From assembly GCF_900177415.1 (NCBI RefSeq), contig NZ_FXAF01000011.1:558001-622000 (forward strand): 64,000 nucleotides of DNA, written 5' to 3'. This stretch comes from Xaviernesmea oryzae. Its GTDB lineage: Bacteria; Pseudomonadota; Alphaproteobacteria; Rhizobiales; Rhizobiaceae. Of the stretch, positions 56,807 to 64,000 are shown piece after piece (position 1 is the first letter of the stretch; each line of letters begins with the position of its first letter). Position numbers and translations under genes: made by a program. Below the pieces are notes generated by a model. It was not told the origin of the DNA and made no database searches. It was given only the letters and a program-made list of their open reading frames with translations.

Positions 56807-56988
56807 CTGGCATCCTCGCTGTTGGATTTTCCGTCGCCAGGGAGCGGCGCTCACCCGGGCAGGTTATTGGAGCCTTTGAATCGGGCGGAGTTTCGGCAGA
56901 GCATAAGGCGGAATGAGAACGGGGGAAATTACCTTTTCGTGAGATCGCGCAGCCCTTCGGCCCGGTAATGCGTGATCCCCAAAATGGC

Positions 56989-57012
56989 GGGGGCGGCTTT
57001 TTCACCGCCCCC
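56989..57012 (-). terminator. stem-loop after hflC
   Basis: GGGGGCGG (56989-56996) and CCGCCCCC (57005-57012) with an 8-base loop, just after the hflC stop. On the minus strand the following run is GCCATTTTGGGG, so the T-tract is weak. Confidence 0.55.
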
Positions 57013-57024
57013 GGTCCGTGTCGG

Positions 57025-57969
57025 TCAGTTTGCGGGCGCCGCGGGCGCAGCCGGCGGCGCGGCAGGGGCAGCCCCCTGGGGAGCCGGCGCTCCACCCGAC
57101 GAATTGAAGAAACGGAAGAATTCCGAATCCGGCGTCAGCACCATGGTCGTGCCGGTGTCCGAAAGCGAGGCGACATAGGCCCGCATCGACCGATAGAACT
57201 CGAAGAAGGCCGGATCGCGCTGGAAGGCCTCGCCGAAGATCCTGTTGCGCTCGGCATCGCCCTCACCGCGCAGGATTTCGGAATCCCGCTGCGCTTCGGA
57301 GACGAACTCGACCACCTGGCGGTCCGCCACGGCGCGGCGCCGCTGGCCTTCTTCGTTACCTCGGGCACGGATCAGCTCCGCTTCCGCAAGACGTTCGGCC
57401 CGCATGCGCTGGAAGGTCTGCGCCGAGACTTCCTGCGTCAGATCGGTCCGGCGGATGCGCACGTCGCGGATCGTCAGGCCCAGCGTCTCGGCTGCCGCGT
57501 TCAGGTCCGCATGCACTTCCTGCATCATCGAGGAGCGTTCGTCGGAAAGCGCCGCGGCGAAGTTCCTGAGACCGTAGACCCGGCGCAGCGCCGCATCGAG
57601 ACGGGTGCGAAGACGCGATTCCGCCGCCTCGCGGTCACCCGATACGGTTTCGCGAAAACGCCGCGGATCGCTGATCGAATAGACGACGAAGGCATCGACC
57701 TCGTAGAAGGCGCCGCCACGCACCTGCACGCGGATGTTGTCGAGATCGAAGCGCAGCGCCCGGTCCTCGACATACTGGACCCGGTCTGCGTCCATGAAGC
57801 CGAAGGGCAGCTTCAAATAGATGCCCGGCTCGCGCTTCACGTCCTGGATCTGGCCGAAGCGGACGACGATCGCCTGCTCGCGCTCGTTGACCACGAAGAC
57901 CGAGGAATAGATGAGCAGAAGGACGACGGCGAGGCCGATGAGGATGGCCGGAAGTCGATTGGAGTTCAT
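57025..57969 (-). CDS. hflC: HflC, modulator of FtsH protease
   Basis: 314-residue SPFH/band-7 membrane protein. An N-terminal helix (about 7-27) is followed by VVNEREQAIVVRFGQI, LRFDLDNIRVQVRGGAFYEVDAFVVY and a long charged helix with the family's RMRAERLAEAELIRARGNEEGQ. With HflK it forms a periplasmic cage around FtsH and controls degradation of membrane proteins. Pro/Ala-rich C-terminal tail. The start overlaps the hflK stop (ATGA). Confidence 0.95.
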   Translation of the reverse strand: MNSNRLPAILIGLAVVLLLIYSSVFVVNEREQAIVVRFGQIQDVKREPGIYLKLPFGFMDADRVQYVEDRALRFDLDNIRVQVRGGAFYEVDAFVVYSISDPRRFRETVSGDREAAESRLRTRLDAALRRVYGLRNFAAALSDERSSMMQEVHADLNAAAETLGLTIRDVRIRRTDLTQEVSAQTFQRMRAERLAEAELIRARGNEEGQRRRAVADRQVVEFVSEAQRDSEILRGEGDAERNRIFGEAFQRDPAFFEFYRSMRAYVASLSDTGTTMVLTPDSEFFRFFNSSGGAPAPQGAAPAAPPAAPAAPAN

Positions 57970-59078
57970 CGTGCGGCTCCTCCCTGCTGGATCGTCTGCT
58001 GCCGGTTGATCTCGTTGAGCGGCAGGTAGGGAACCACGCCCTGCTTGTCATCCAGGATGATCTTGTTGGAGTTCTTCAGCACCGCTTCCATGGTTTCGAG
58101 GAAGATGCGCCGGCGCGTGACCTCGGGCGCATTGGCATATTCGTTATAGATGGAGACGAAACGTTGCGCCTCACCCTGCGCCTCGTTGACGACCCGGTCC
58201 TTGTAGGCGGAAGCCTCTTCGCGGATCTGGGCAGCTTGGCCGCGCGCCTGGCCGAGTTTCTGGTTGGCGTACTGGTTCGCCTCCTCGACGAAGCGGTCTT
58301 CGTCCTGTTCGGCGCGCTGCACCTCTTCGAAGGCGTCGGCCACTTCACGCGGCGGCGCGGCGTCCTCGATCGGCACGGCGTTGATGGAAATGCCGGAACC
58401 GTAGGTGTCCATCGTGCCCTGGATGATGCTGCGCACCTCGGTCGAGATGCCTTCGCGGTTGTCGCGGAAGATGTCCTGGGCCGGACGGCGGCCGACGACC
58501 TCGCGCATGGCGCTTTCGGAGACCTGCTGCAGCGTCGAGGCCGGGCTTTCCAGGTTGAAGAGATAGGCCTTCGGATCGGTGACGGTGAACAGCACCGAGA
58601 ATTGCACGTTGACGATGTTCTGGTCGCCGGTCAGCATCCAGCCGGCATTGGAGCTCGAACCCCGCGCCGCGCCGATATTCTGCTGCTGCTCCGTGACCTT
58701 GACGATCTCGACGGTTTCGAACGGCCAGAAGTGGAAATGCAGGCCCGGCATGGAGATTTCCTCCTTCGGGCGGCCGAAGCGCAGTTCGACGCCGCGTTCG
58801 TCCGGCTGCACGGTATAGATCGACTGGAAGGCCAGGAATGCCAGGATCACGACGAGCACGATCACGAAGGCGCCGCCGTTGAAGCCGCCGGGCATGACGC
58901 CGCGCAGCCGGTCCTGGCTGCGCCGGATGATGTCTTCGAGATCAGGCGGGCCGCCGCTGCCGCTGCCTCCGCCGCCGCGCGGGCGGTTCGGTCCCTGCCC
59001 CCAGGGTCCCTGATTGTTACCGCCACCGCCGCCCCAAGGGCCGCCGCCGCCACCATTCTGATTGCTCCAGGGCATCAA
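57966..59078 (-). CDS. hflK: HflK, modulator of FtsH protease
   Basis: 370 residues. The first 60 are Gly/Asn/Pro-rich and disordered, then one membrane helix (about 68-90, AFVIVLVVILAFLAFQSIYTV) and an SPFH domain with VQPDERGVELRFGR and MREVVGRRPAQDIFRDNREGI. The C-terminal helix carries the AQAR/EEANQYANQKLGQARG repeats. Forms the HflKC complex with the next gene, with which translation is coupled. Confidence 0.95.
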   Translation of the reverse strand: MMPWSNQNGGGGGPWGGGGGNNQGPWGQGPNRPRGGGGSGSGGPPDLEDIIRRSQDRLRGVMPGGFNGGAFVIVLVVILAFLAFQSIYTVQPDERGVELRFGRPKEEISMPGLHFHFWPFETVEIVKVTEQQQNIGAARGSSSNAGWMLTGDQNIVNVQFSVLFTVTDPKAYLFNLESPASTLQQVSESAMREVVGRRPAQDIFRDNREGISTEVRSIIQGTMDTYGSGISINAVPIEDAAPPREVADAFEEVQRAEQDEDRFVEEANQYANQKLGQARGQAAQIREEASAYKDRVVNEAQGEAQRFVSIYNEYANAPEVTRRRIFLETMEAVLKNSNKIILDDKQGVVPYLPLNEINRQQTIQQGGAAR

Positions 59079-59214
59079 AACCTCTTTGTTCGTATCGCTC
59101 CCAGGCCTCGACCTTGCCGTGTGTCGGCTGTCCGGCCATTGCCCGTTATAGGTATGAGGAGGCCTGCTTTCAACGCAGCTTCAATAACTTCCCGTTGTTC
59201 GGTAACGAAATGTT

Positions 59215-59745
59215 TCAGTTTGCCGCAGCTCTGCGGACATAAGTGGCAAAACGGGTCGGATAGCTGTCCTTCTCGCCCGCCGGGACGGCGACTTCCTCGG
59301 TCTTCTCGAAGACGGCGGGATCGATCGCCGGAAAGAAGGTGTCGCCGTCGGAAATCTCGGTCTCGACATGGGTGATGCGCAGCATGTCGGCGATCTTGAT
59401 CGCCTGGGCGTAGATCTCGCCGCCGCCGAGCACATAGATCTCGTCGGCGCCGTTCCCGGCCGCCTTCAGCCTTGCGATCTCCATGGCCTCGGTAAGCGAC
59501 GCAGCCACGTCGACGCCCTCGTAGGCGAAATCGGAATTGCGGGTGACGATCACGTGCGGACGCCCCGGCAGCGGCTTCCCACCGAAACTGTCGAAGGTCT
59601 TGCGCCCGACGATGACCGGCTTGCCGAGCGTCAGCGCCTTGAAACGCCGGAGATCGGTCGAAAGCCTCCAGGGCATGTCGCCTTCCCGGCCGATGACGCC
59701 GTTTTGCGAGACCGCGGCGATGATGACGAGTTTCGGCTTGCTCAA
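59215..59745 (-). CDS. folA: dihydrofolate reductase
   Basis: 176 residues; reduces dihydrofolate with NADPH to regenerate tetrahydrofolate after thymidylate synthase. Motifs are AAVSQNGVIGREGDMPWRLSTDLRRFKALT (substrate pocket, Asp at the catalytic position of MPWRL context), KPVIVGRKTFDSF and VLGGGEIYAQ (cofactor glycine pair). The start overlaps the thyA stop by 4 bases, so the pair is translated together. Confidence 0.96.
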   Translation of the reverse strand: MSKPKLVIIAAVSQNGVIGREGDMPWRLSTDLRRFKALTLGKPVIVGRKTFDSFGGKPLPGRPHVIVTRNSDFAYEGVDVAASLTEAMEIARLKAAGNGADEIYVLGGGEIYAQAIKIADMLRITHVETEISDGDTFFPAIDPAVFEKTEEVAVPAGEKDSYPTRFATYVRRAAAN

Positions 59746-60536
59746 ATCGCCACCGGGGCCTTGATATGCGCGTCGGCCTGATAGCCTTCGAGCGAAAAAT
59801 CCTCATAGACGAAGGAGAAGATGTCCTTCACGGCCGGATTGATGCGCATCGTCGGCAAAGGTTTCGGCGTGCGGGTGAGCTGCAGCCGCGCCTGCTCGAA
59901 ATGGTCGGAATAGATATGCGTGTCGCCGAGCGTATGGACGAAGTCGCCGAGCTTCAGCCCGGTCACCTGCGCCACCATCATGGTGAGCAGCGCATAGGAC
60001 GCGATGTTGAAGGGCACGCCGAGAAAGACGTCGCCGGAGCGCTGGTAGAGCTGGCAGGAGAGTTTGCCGTCGGCCACGTAGAACTGGAACAGGCAATGGC
60101 AGGGCGGCAGCGCCATCTCGTCGACAAGCGCCGGGTTCCAGGCCGAAACGATATGCCGTCGGGAATTGGGATTGACCTTCAATCCCTCGATCAATTGGGC
60201 GATCTGGTCGACATGGCGGCCGTCCGGCGCCGGCCAGGAGCGCCACTGGGCGCCGTAGACGGGGCCGAGATCGCCGTTCTCGTCGGCCCATTCGTCCCAG
60301 ATCGAGACGCCGTTTTCCTTGAGATAGGCGATGTTGGTATCGCCTTTCAGGAACCAGAGCAGCTCGTGGATGATCGATTTCAGATGCAACTTCTTGGTCG
60401 TGAGGACCGGAAAGCCCTCGTTCAGGTCGAAGCGCATCTGGTAGCCGAAAACCGACCGCGTGCCCTTGCCGGTGCGATCGCCGCGGTCGATACCGGTTTC
60501 CATCACATGCCGGAGAAGGTCGAGATATTGTTTCAT
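59742..60536 (-). CDS. thyA: thymidylate synthase
   Basis: 264 residues of the standard size for ThyA, making dTMP from dUMP with methylene-tetrahydrofolate. Sequence landmarks are the RTGKGTRSVFGYQMRFDL start, WDEWADENGDLGPVYGAQWR, the nucleophile in LPPCHCLFQFYV (Cys about 146), and the terminal phosphate-binding RSGDVFLGVPFNIASYALL. Followed by folA with an ATGA overlap. Confidence 0.97.
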   Translation of the reverse strand: MKQYLDLLRHVMETGIDRGDRTGKGTRSVFGYQMRFDLNEGFPVLTTKKLHLKSIIHELLWFLKGDTNIAYLKENGVSIWDEWADENGDLGPVYGAQWRSWPAPDGRHVDQIAQLIEGLKVNPNSRRHIVSAWNPALVDEMALPPCHCLFQFYVADGKLSCQLYQRSGDVFLGVPFNIASYALLTMMVAQVTGLKLGDFVHTLGDTHIYSDHFEQARLQLTRTPKPLPTMRINPAVKDIFSFVYEDFSLEGYQADAHIKAPVAI

Positions 60537-60637
60537 GGGTCAGGCCGCCGATTCCATAATCACGGAATTACATAATAGCACAGGACGGCCCGACCAATCT
60601 CCTCCCTCGGCTTTCCCCGAGATTTTACCGGAAACGC

Positions 60638-60946
60638 TCAGAGCGTGTCGAGCTTGCCGAGCTCCTTGGCGACCAGATAGTAGAAGGTCACGCGCGATTT
60701 GGTCCGGTCGGCGGCCATGGCCTTGGCGGCGGCGTTGACCGCCTTGTCGGCCGCTTCGCCGTTGACGCCGAGCTTCTTGCCGCACCAGTTGGCCTTGACC
60801 CGTTCGAGCTCCTTCTCGTCGCTCGCCGAGACGAGCGAAGAATCCCGGTTGCGCAGCGCGATGCCGAGATGCTTGACGATCTTGCCCACCACCGCCTCGT
60901 CGGCAGCGCTGTCATACTTCTTCACATCATCAAAATATTCGCTCAT
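60638..60946 (-). CDS. DUF2853 family protein
   Basis: 102 residues beginning MSEYFDDVKKYDSAADEAVVGKIVKHLGIALRNRDSSLV, the conserved core of the small alphaproteobacterial DUF2853 family, ending TFYYLVAKELGKL. Its structure class is all-helical and its function is unknown. GAGGAGAGGG upstream of ATG 60946 is a strong ribosome site. The tmRNA gene lies divergently. Confidence 0.88.
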   Translation of the reverse strand: MSEYFDDVKKYDSAADEAVVGKIVKHLGIALRNRDSSLVSASDEKELERVKANWCGKKLGVNGEAADKAVNAAAKAMAADRTKSRVTFYYLVAKELGKLDTL

Positions 60947-61069
60947 GTCCCTCTCCTCTAAAAAGGCGCCCATTTCAGAGACCCCTAACAAATGTTGTTG
61001 TAGAAGCGATTGCGAATGTTACGCAACCCCTTTTCATACGCGAGGGAAAATCCTATATGGGGGATGCCG

Positions 61070-61400
61070 GACACCCGTCCGGCTATGGCAATAAACGGTC
61101 GGTGCAATAAACCTATTGGACCCGGGGGCGGTACCCGGCGCCTCCACCAAAAACCGGTCACCCAGGACCGGCTTCTGATGGGGGCGAAATAGGATCGACA
61201 AGGGTGTAAAGATCGAACTTTTGCTCGGCATGATACCGCCGTTATCGGGTCAAAAAGTGTAGTTGCAAACGACAACAACGCTAAGGAATACGCTCTCGCT
61301 GCCTAATGGCGGTGCGGGAATTCCGCTCTGAAGTCCTCTCGGTTAGCACCTTGAGGCGGGGTCCGAAGGCACCTGGCAACAGAAGCCTTCACCTTCGCTC
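61070..61400 (+). ncRNA. ssrA: tmRNA, circularly permuted two-piece form
   Basis: The gene has the permuted order of alphaproteobacteria. The acceptor piece comes first and ends CGCCTCC-A-CCA at 61149, with T-arm CCGGG/CCCGG enclosing loop GGCGGTA. After a short intervening segment (61150-61179) the coding piece starts at 61180 with GGGGGCG, which pairs all seven bases with CGCCTCC to complete the acceptor stem. The tag reading frame 61265-61306 encodes ANDNNAKEYALAA and stops at TAA. The outer ends are estimates; both pieces should be processed from one precursor. It rescues stalled ribosomes, tagging proteins for ClpXP. Confidence 0.95.
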
Positions 61401-61514
61401 CCCAGTCGAATACTATGGAACTGACTCGGATCGTGAGCGGGGCTTTCCCGCATCCGGTCGGCATGGCATAACGCGTCTGACTAAAAGACGAGAGAATGGG
61501 AAAGACAGGACCGT

Positions 61515-62027
61515 ATGGGGCAGGATCATATCCGTTACGATATTCTGGCGCAGGACGCGCTGCGCGGCGTCATCCGTAAGGTTTTGTCCGAGGTCGCGGC
61601 GACCGGCCGCCTGCCCGGCGACCACCATTTCTTCATCACTTTCCTGACCGGCGCCCCCGGCGTGCGCATCTCGCAGCACCTGAAGGCGAAATATCCCGAA
61701 CAGATGACCATCGTCATCCAGCACCAGTTCTGGGACCTCAAGGTCACCGAGACGCAGTTCGAGGTCGGCCTCTCCTTCTCCGACACGCCGGAACGTCTGG
61801 TCGTGCCTTTCAACACGATCCGCGGCTTCTACGATCCCTCGGTGAATTTCGAGCTCGAATTCGAAGTGCCGCTGTCGGAGGAGGACGACAGCACCTCCGC
61901 CGAGATCACCGCCATTCCGGTCGAGGCCGTCTCGAAGCCCGCGGAAGCCGAAGCCAAGACCAAGACCGACGAGGAAAAGAAGCCCGGATCGGTGGTTTCC
62001 CTCGATTCCTTCCGCAAGAAGCAGTAG
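61515..62027 (+). CDS. sspB: SspB-family ClpXP adaptor (alpha type)
   Basis: 170 residues. The conserved domain (1-115; DHHFFITFLTGAPGVRISQHLK, MTIVIQHQFWDL, FSDTPERLVVPFNTIRGFYDPSVNF) binds ssrA-tagged substrates, then a flexible acidic tail (about 118-155) ends in the basic SVVSLDSFRKKQ, matching the ClpX-binding end of SspB. Adaptors deliver tmRNA-tagged proteins to the ClpXP protease. The tmRNA gene lies about 115 bases upstream on the same strand, a functional and physical pairing. ATG 61515. Confidence 0.92.
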   Translation: MGQDHIRYDILAQDALRGVIRKVLSEVAATGRLPGDHHFFITFLTGAPGVRISQHLKAKYPEQMTIVIQHQFWDLKVTETQFEVGLSFSDTPERLVVPFNTIRGFYDPSVNFELEFEVPLSEEDDSTSAEITAIPVEAVSKPAEAEAKTKTDEEKKPGSVVSLDSFRKKQ

Positions 62028-62045
62028 CGCGGAGGCGCTATCCCC

Positions 62046-62237
62046 ATGAGCGCCGAGATCGTCAACCTGCGTCAGTTCCGCAAGAGCAAGACCCGGCTCG
62101 AAAAGGAAAAGGACGCGGAGCAGAACCGAATCACCTTCGGCCGCAGCAAGGCGGAAAAGTCGCTCACCAAGGCGCGCAACGAGAAGGCCGACAAGGCGCT
62201 CGATCAGGGCCGGCTCGAAAATCCCCACAAGGAATGA
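62046..62237 (+). CDS. DUF4169 family small protein
   Basis: 63 highly charged residues beginning MSAEIVNLRQFRKSKTRLEKEKDAEQNR with a later KAEKSLTKARNEKADKALDQGRLE. The pattern is that of DUF4169, small alphaproteobacterial proteins of unknown function, predicted to be one long helix. It is 18 bases after sspB and probably cotranscribed. Confidence 0.88.
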   Translation: MSAEIVNLRQFRKSKTRLEKEKDAEQNRITFGRSKAEKSLTKARNEKADKALDQGRLENPHKE

Positions 62238-62349
62238 CGTCCGGACACCCGTTAACCCTCTGTTAGCCAAGCCCGGACCGGCCAGCTTGACGGCGAAGGC
62301 GCGGCGGTTTGAATAAGCGCGCATTTGTTCCCGACGGCCGGAGAGCTTG

Positions 62350-62565
62350 TTGATTCGTAAACATTCCGCGACGCTTCATGGTCATCGCACCAGCTTTTCC
62401 CTCGAAGACGAATTCTGGTTCGAACTGAAGGCGATCGCCGTTCAACGCGGGATCAGCCTCGCAAACCTGATCGCGGAAATCGACGATCAGCGCGGACCGG
62501 ACAGCAATCTTTCCTCGGCGCTGCGCGTCCATGTGCTGATCTGGCTCAAGAAGAAGGCGGCTTGA
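62350..62565 (+). CDS. ribbon-helix-helix domain protein
   Basis: 71 residues: RKHSATLHGHRTSFSLEDEFWFELKAIAVQRGISLANLIAEIDDQRG and NLSSALRVHVL match the RHH_4-like family of rhizobial small DNA-binding proteins that commonly follow a DUF4169 gene. Start TTG 62350 fits CGGAGAG five bases before; TTG 62347 is also possible. Likely a transcriptional regulator of unknown target. Confidence 0.8.
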   Translation: MIRKHSATLHGHRTSFSLEDEFWFELKAIAVQRGISLANLIAEIDDQRGPDSNLSSALRVHVLIWLKKKAA

Positions 62566-62590
62566 GCCTTCGGGCCGGCATGCCGGCAAG

Positions 62591-64000
62591 TCAGCGCTGG
62601 ACGCCCGGCAGGTTCGGTACCTCCGGCGGAAGGATTTCCGGCAAGGTCTGGCGCAGGGCGCCTTCGGTGGGCGGCACGATCAGCTGCGGTTCGCTGTTGT
62701 TCTGCCGCTGGCGCTCCTCCTGCGCCGCGCGGGCCGCGGCCTGCTGCCGCTGGCGTTCGGCCTCCGCCGCCGCCTGCCGGGTCCGTTCCTCGGCCTCCGC
62801 CTTCTCGCGCGCCGCCTGCCGTTCGGCGGCCTGAAAATTGTAGAGCGCCGCTTCGCGACGCAGGCGCTGTTTTTCCAGGACGCTCGCCTGCAGCGTCTCG
62901 ACGCGCCGCCGCTCCTGCTCGAAGGCGCGCTGCGACAGGAAATTGGTCATGGCCGCGATGTCGATGTGTTTTGCGGGTGCGGCGAGATCCCCCGAATAGT
63001 CGAGCCTCACGGTCGGATCGCCGCCCGCAAGCCCTTCCTCCCCGGCATCGTAGGTGATGGCGAGACCGGCGCTCATGCCGTCTTCCAGGAGATCGAAGCG
63101 GCCCTCCCCCAGAAACCTCGTGGTACCGGCCGAAGCGGCGATATTCTGGGCCCGGGCCTCGCCCGCCGTGATGGTGAAGGGAATGGTCACGTCGCCGATG
63201 TCGACGCCGCCCCGATGCACGAGGCTGGCGACGAGCGGCCGGACCTTGTTTTCCGTCACCTCGCCGCCGAGCTTGTCCACCTCGGCCATCAGCGGCTTCA
63301 GCGCGTCGGCATTGATGCCGCTGACGGTCAGCCCCTTCAGCCGCAGCTCGGCCGAACCGCTGGCCGCGCCGAGAAGCTCGGCGAGATTCCGGCCGGTCGA
63401 TTCGGCGGAAAGGTCGAAATCCAGCTTTCCGCCGGCGACCGGCTTGCCTTGAGCCTTCCAGACGAGCGGCGCGAGATCGGCATCTTCCGCCGAGAGCCGC
63501 GTCTGCAGAAGCCCGCTGCCGTCGCCGTTCGACATCATGACGCGGCCGGTCAGTCGTCCGCCCTGCCAGCTGCCTCCGGCATTCTCGATGGTGATCCCGC
63601 CGCTGCGATGGGTAATTTTTGCGGAGAAATCCGCCACGTCCCCGAACGCGCCGGTGCGGAAGAGGCCCGCATCGACGTCGAGGGCGACATCCGTATCGCC
63701 GAAGATCGGCGAGCCGAACGGTTTTGAGGAAAAGGCGCCGGTCGCAGGATCGCTGGTGGCGCCGAAGACCGCCTCGCCAAGCCAGGCGAGGTCGAGCGTA
63801 TCGACCTTGAGCGAACCCGAGGCCGGCAGGCCCGGCGCCTTCCGGTCGATGGCGATCTCGCCGCCGAAATCGTTGTCCGCCACGGCGCCCTTGAGCCCCG
63901 CGACCCTGACCGCATCGGCCGTCATGGCGATATCCGCGTCGAGCGTGACCGGCAGGCCCGTTCCGAACTGCGGCAGACCGATGCCGTTCATCAGCAGATA
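62591..64000 (-). CDS. AsmA-like protein, C-terminal part (runs off the window)
   Basis: Partial gene; the N terminus lies beyond 64000. The visible part has AsmA-type repeats of beta-rich DUF748-like sequence (DLAWLGEAVFGATSD, GGLTGRVMMSN-like, VTENKVRPLVASLVHRGGVDIGDVTIPF), followed by FLSQRAFEQERRRVETLQ and a 60-residue Glu/Arg/Gln/Ala coiled coil (RREAALYNFQAAERQAAREKAEAEERTRQ). It ends in a Pro-rich tail. AsmA-family proteins act at the envelope in outer-membrane lipid homeostasis. Confidence 0.8.
   Translation of the reverse strand, partial: YLLMNGIGLPQFGTGLPVTLDADIAMTADAVRVAGLKGAVADNDFGGEIAIDRKAPGLPASGSLKVDTLDLAWLGEAVFGATSDPATGAFSSKPFGSPIFGDTDVALDVDAGLFRTGAFGDVADFSAKITHRSGGITIENAGGSWQGGRLTGRVMMSNGDGSGLLQTRLSAEDADLAPLVWKAQGKPVAGGKLDFDLSAESTGRNLAELLGAASGSAELRLKGLTVSGINADALKPLMAEVDKLGGEVTENKVRPLVASLVHRGGVDIGDVTIPFTITAGEARAQNIAASAGTTRFLGEGRFDLLEDGMSAGLAITYDAGEEGLAGGDPTVRLDYSGDLAAPAKHIDIAAMTNFLSQRAFEQERRRVETLQASVLEKQRLRREAALYNFQAAERQAAREKAEAEERTRQAAAEAERQRQQAAARAAQEERQRQNNSEPQLIVPPTEGALRQTLPEILPPEVPNLPGVQR

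Overview
The window is a high-GC chromosomal segment of an alphaproteobacterium, most likely a member of the Rhizobiaceae. The evidence is a circularly permuted two-piece tmRNA with the tag ANDNNAKEYALAA beside the alpha-type sspB adaptor gene, a PmtA-type phospholipid N-methyltransferase, a BA14K-family protein, DUF2853 and DUF4169 proteins, a fused SecDF, and a dispersed palindromic element of the kind seen in rhizobial genomes. The genus cannot be fixed from sequence alone. No rRNA operon, CRISPR array, insertion sequence or prophage was seen.

Layout. 0-8 kb: secDF, a YqaA-like membrane protein, a TetR regulator with pmtA, an amino-acid permease, a HAD phosphatase, a small glycine-zipper protein and an SDR dehydrogenase. 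8-15 kb: an RND efflux pump and adaptor in one operon with an esterase-fold protein that lacks its catalytic residues, with a divergent LysR gene. 15-18 kb: an MFS carrier with acetamidase/formamidase, a double-BA14K protein and tRNA-Lys(CTT). 18-21 kb: an EEP nuclease, a Nudix protein and a PhzF protein joined by ATGA overlaps. 21-26 kb: a ferric-type ABC importer and a PLP aminotransferase. 26-36 kb is the most accessory-looking part: a Phd/VapC module, ilvC, TetR, AraC with a divergent alcohol dehydrogenase, a CmlA/FloR-like exporter, a remnant of a second dehydrogenase, an alpha/beta hydrolase broken by one in-frame TGA, an HxlR/QorB-like pair and a racemase. 36-46 kb: a MarR-GNAT fusion, pdxJ, a MerR-LuxR hybrid, a RecD-like helicase, ArsR, a secreted protein with ECF sigma and anti-sigma factors, a cobalt-type nitrile hydratase operon with a LysE exporter, an aldo/keto reductase and a KpsC-like capsule protein. 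46-64 kb is mostly housekeeping: ilvB and ilvH separated by a toxin-antitoxin pair, a HerA-like ATPase, miaA/serB, BrnTA, GNAT, degP, hflKC, folA-thyA, DUF2853, tmRNA, sspB and the 3' part of an AsmA-like gene.

How the genes work together. Branched-chain amino-acid synthesis (ilvBH, ilvC) is apparently controlled by a transcription attenuator whose leader peptide MKISIALIVVGTRMGRMV starts almost at the predicted transcription start. Envelope quality control is served by degP, hflK/hflC and secDF. tmRNA and SspB form a physically linked tagging and delivery pair for ClpXP. FolA and ThyA are translationally coupled. Several accessory units have a regulator next to its target and a visible inverted or direct repeat between or upstream of them, so many operator candidates can be read directly. 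Three toxin-antitoxin modules of different families occur, one inside the ilv locus.
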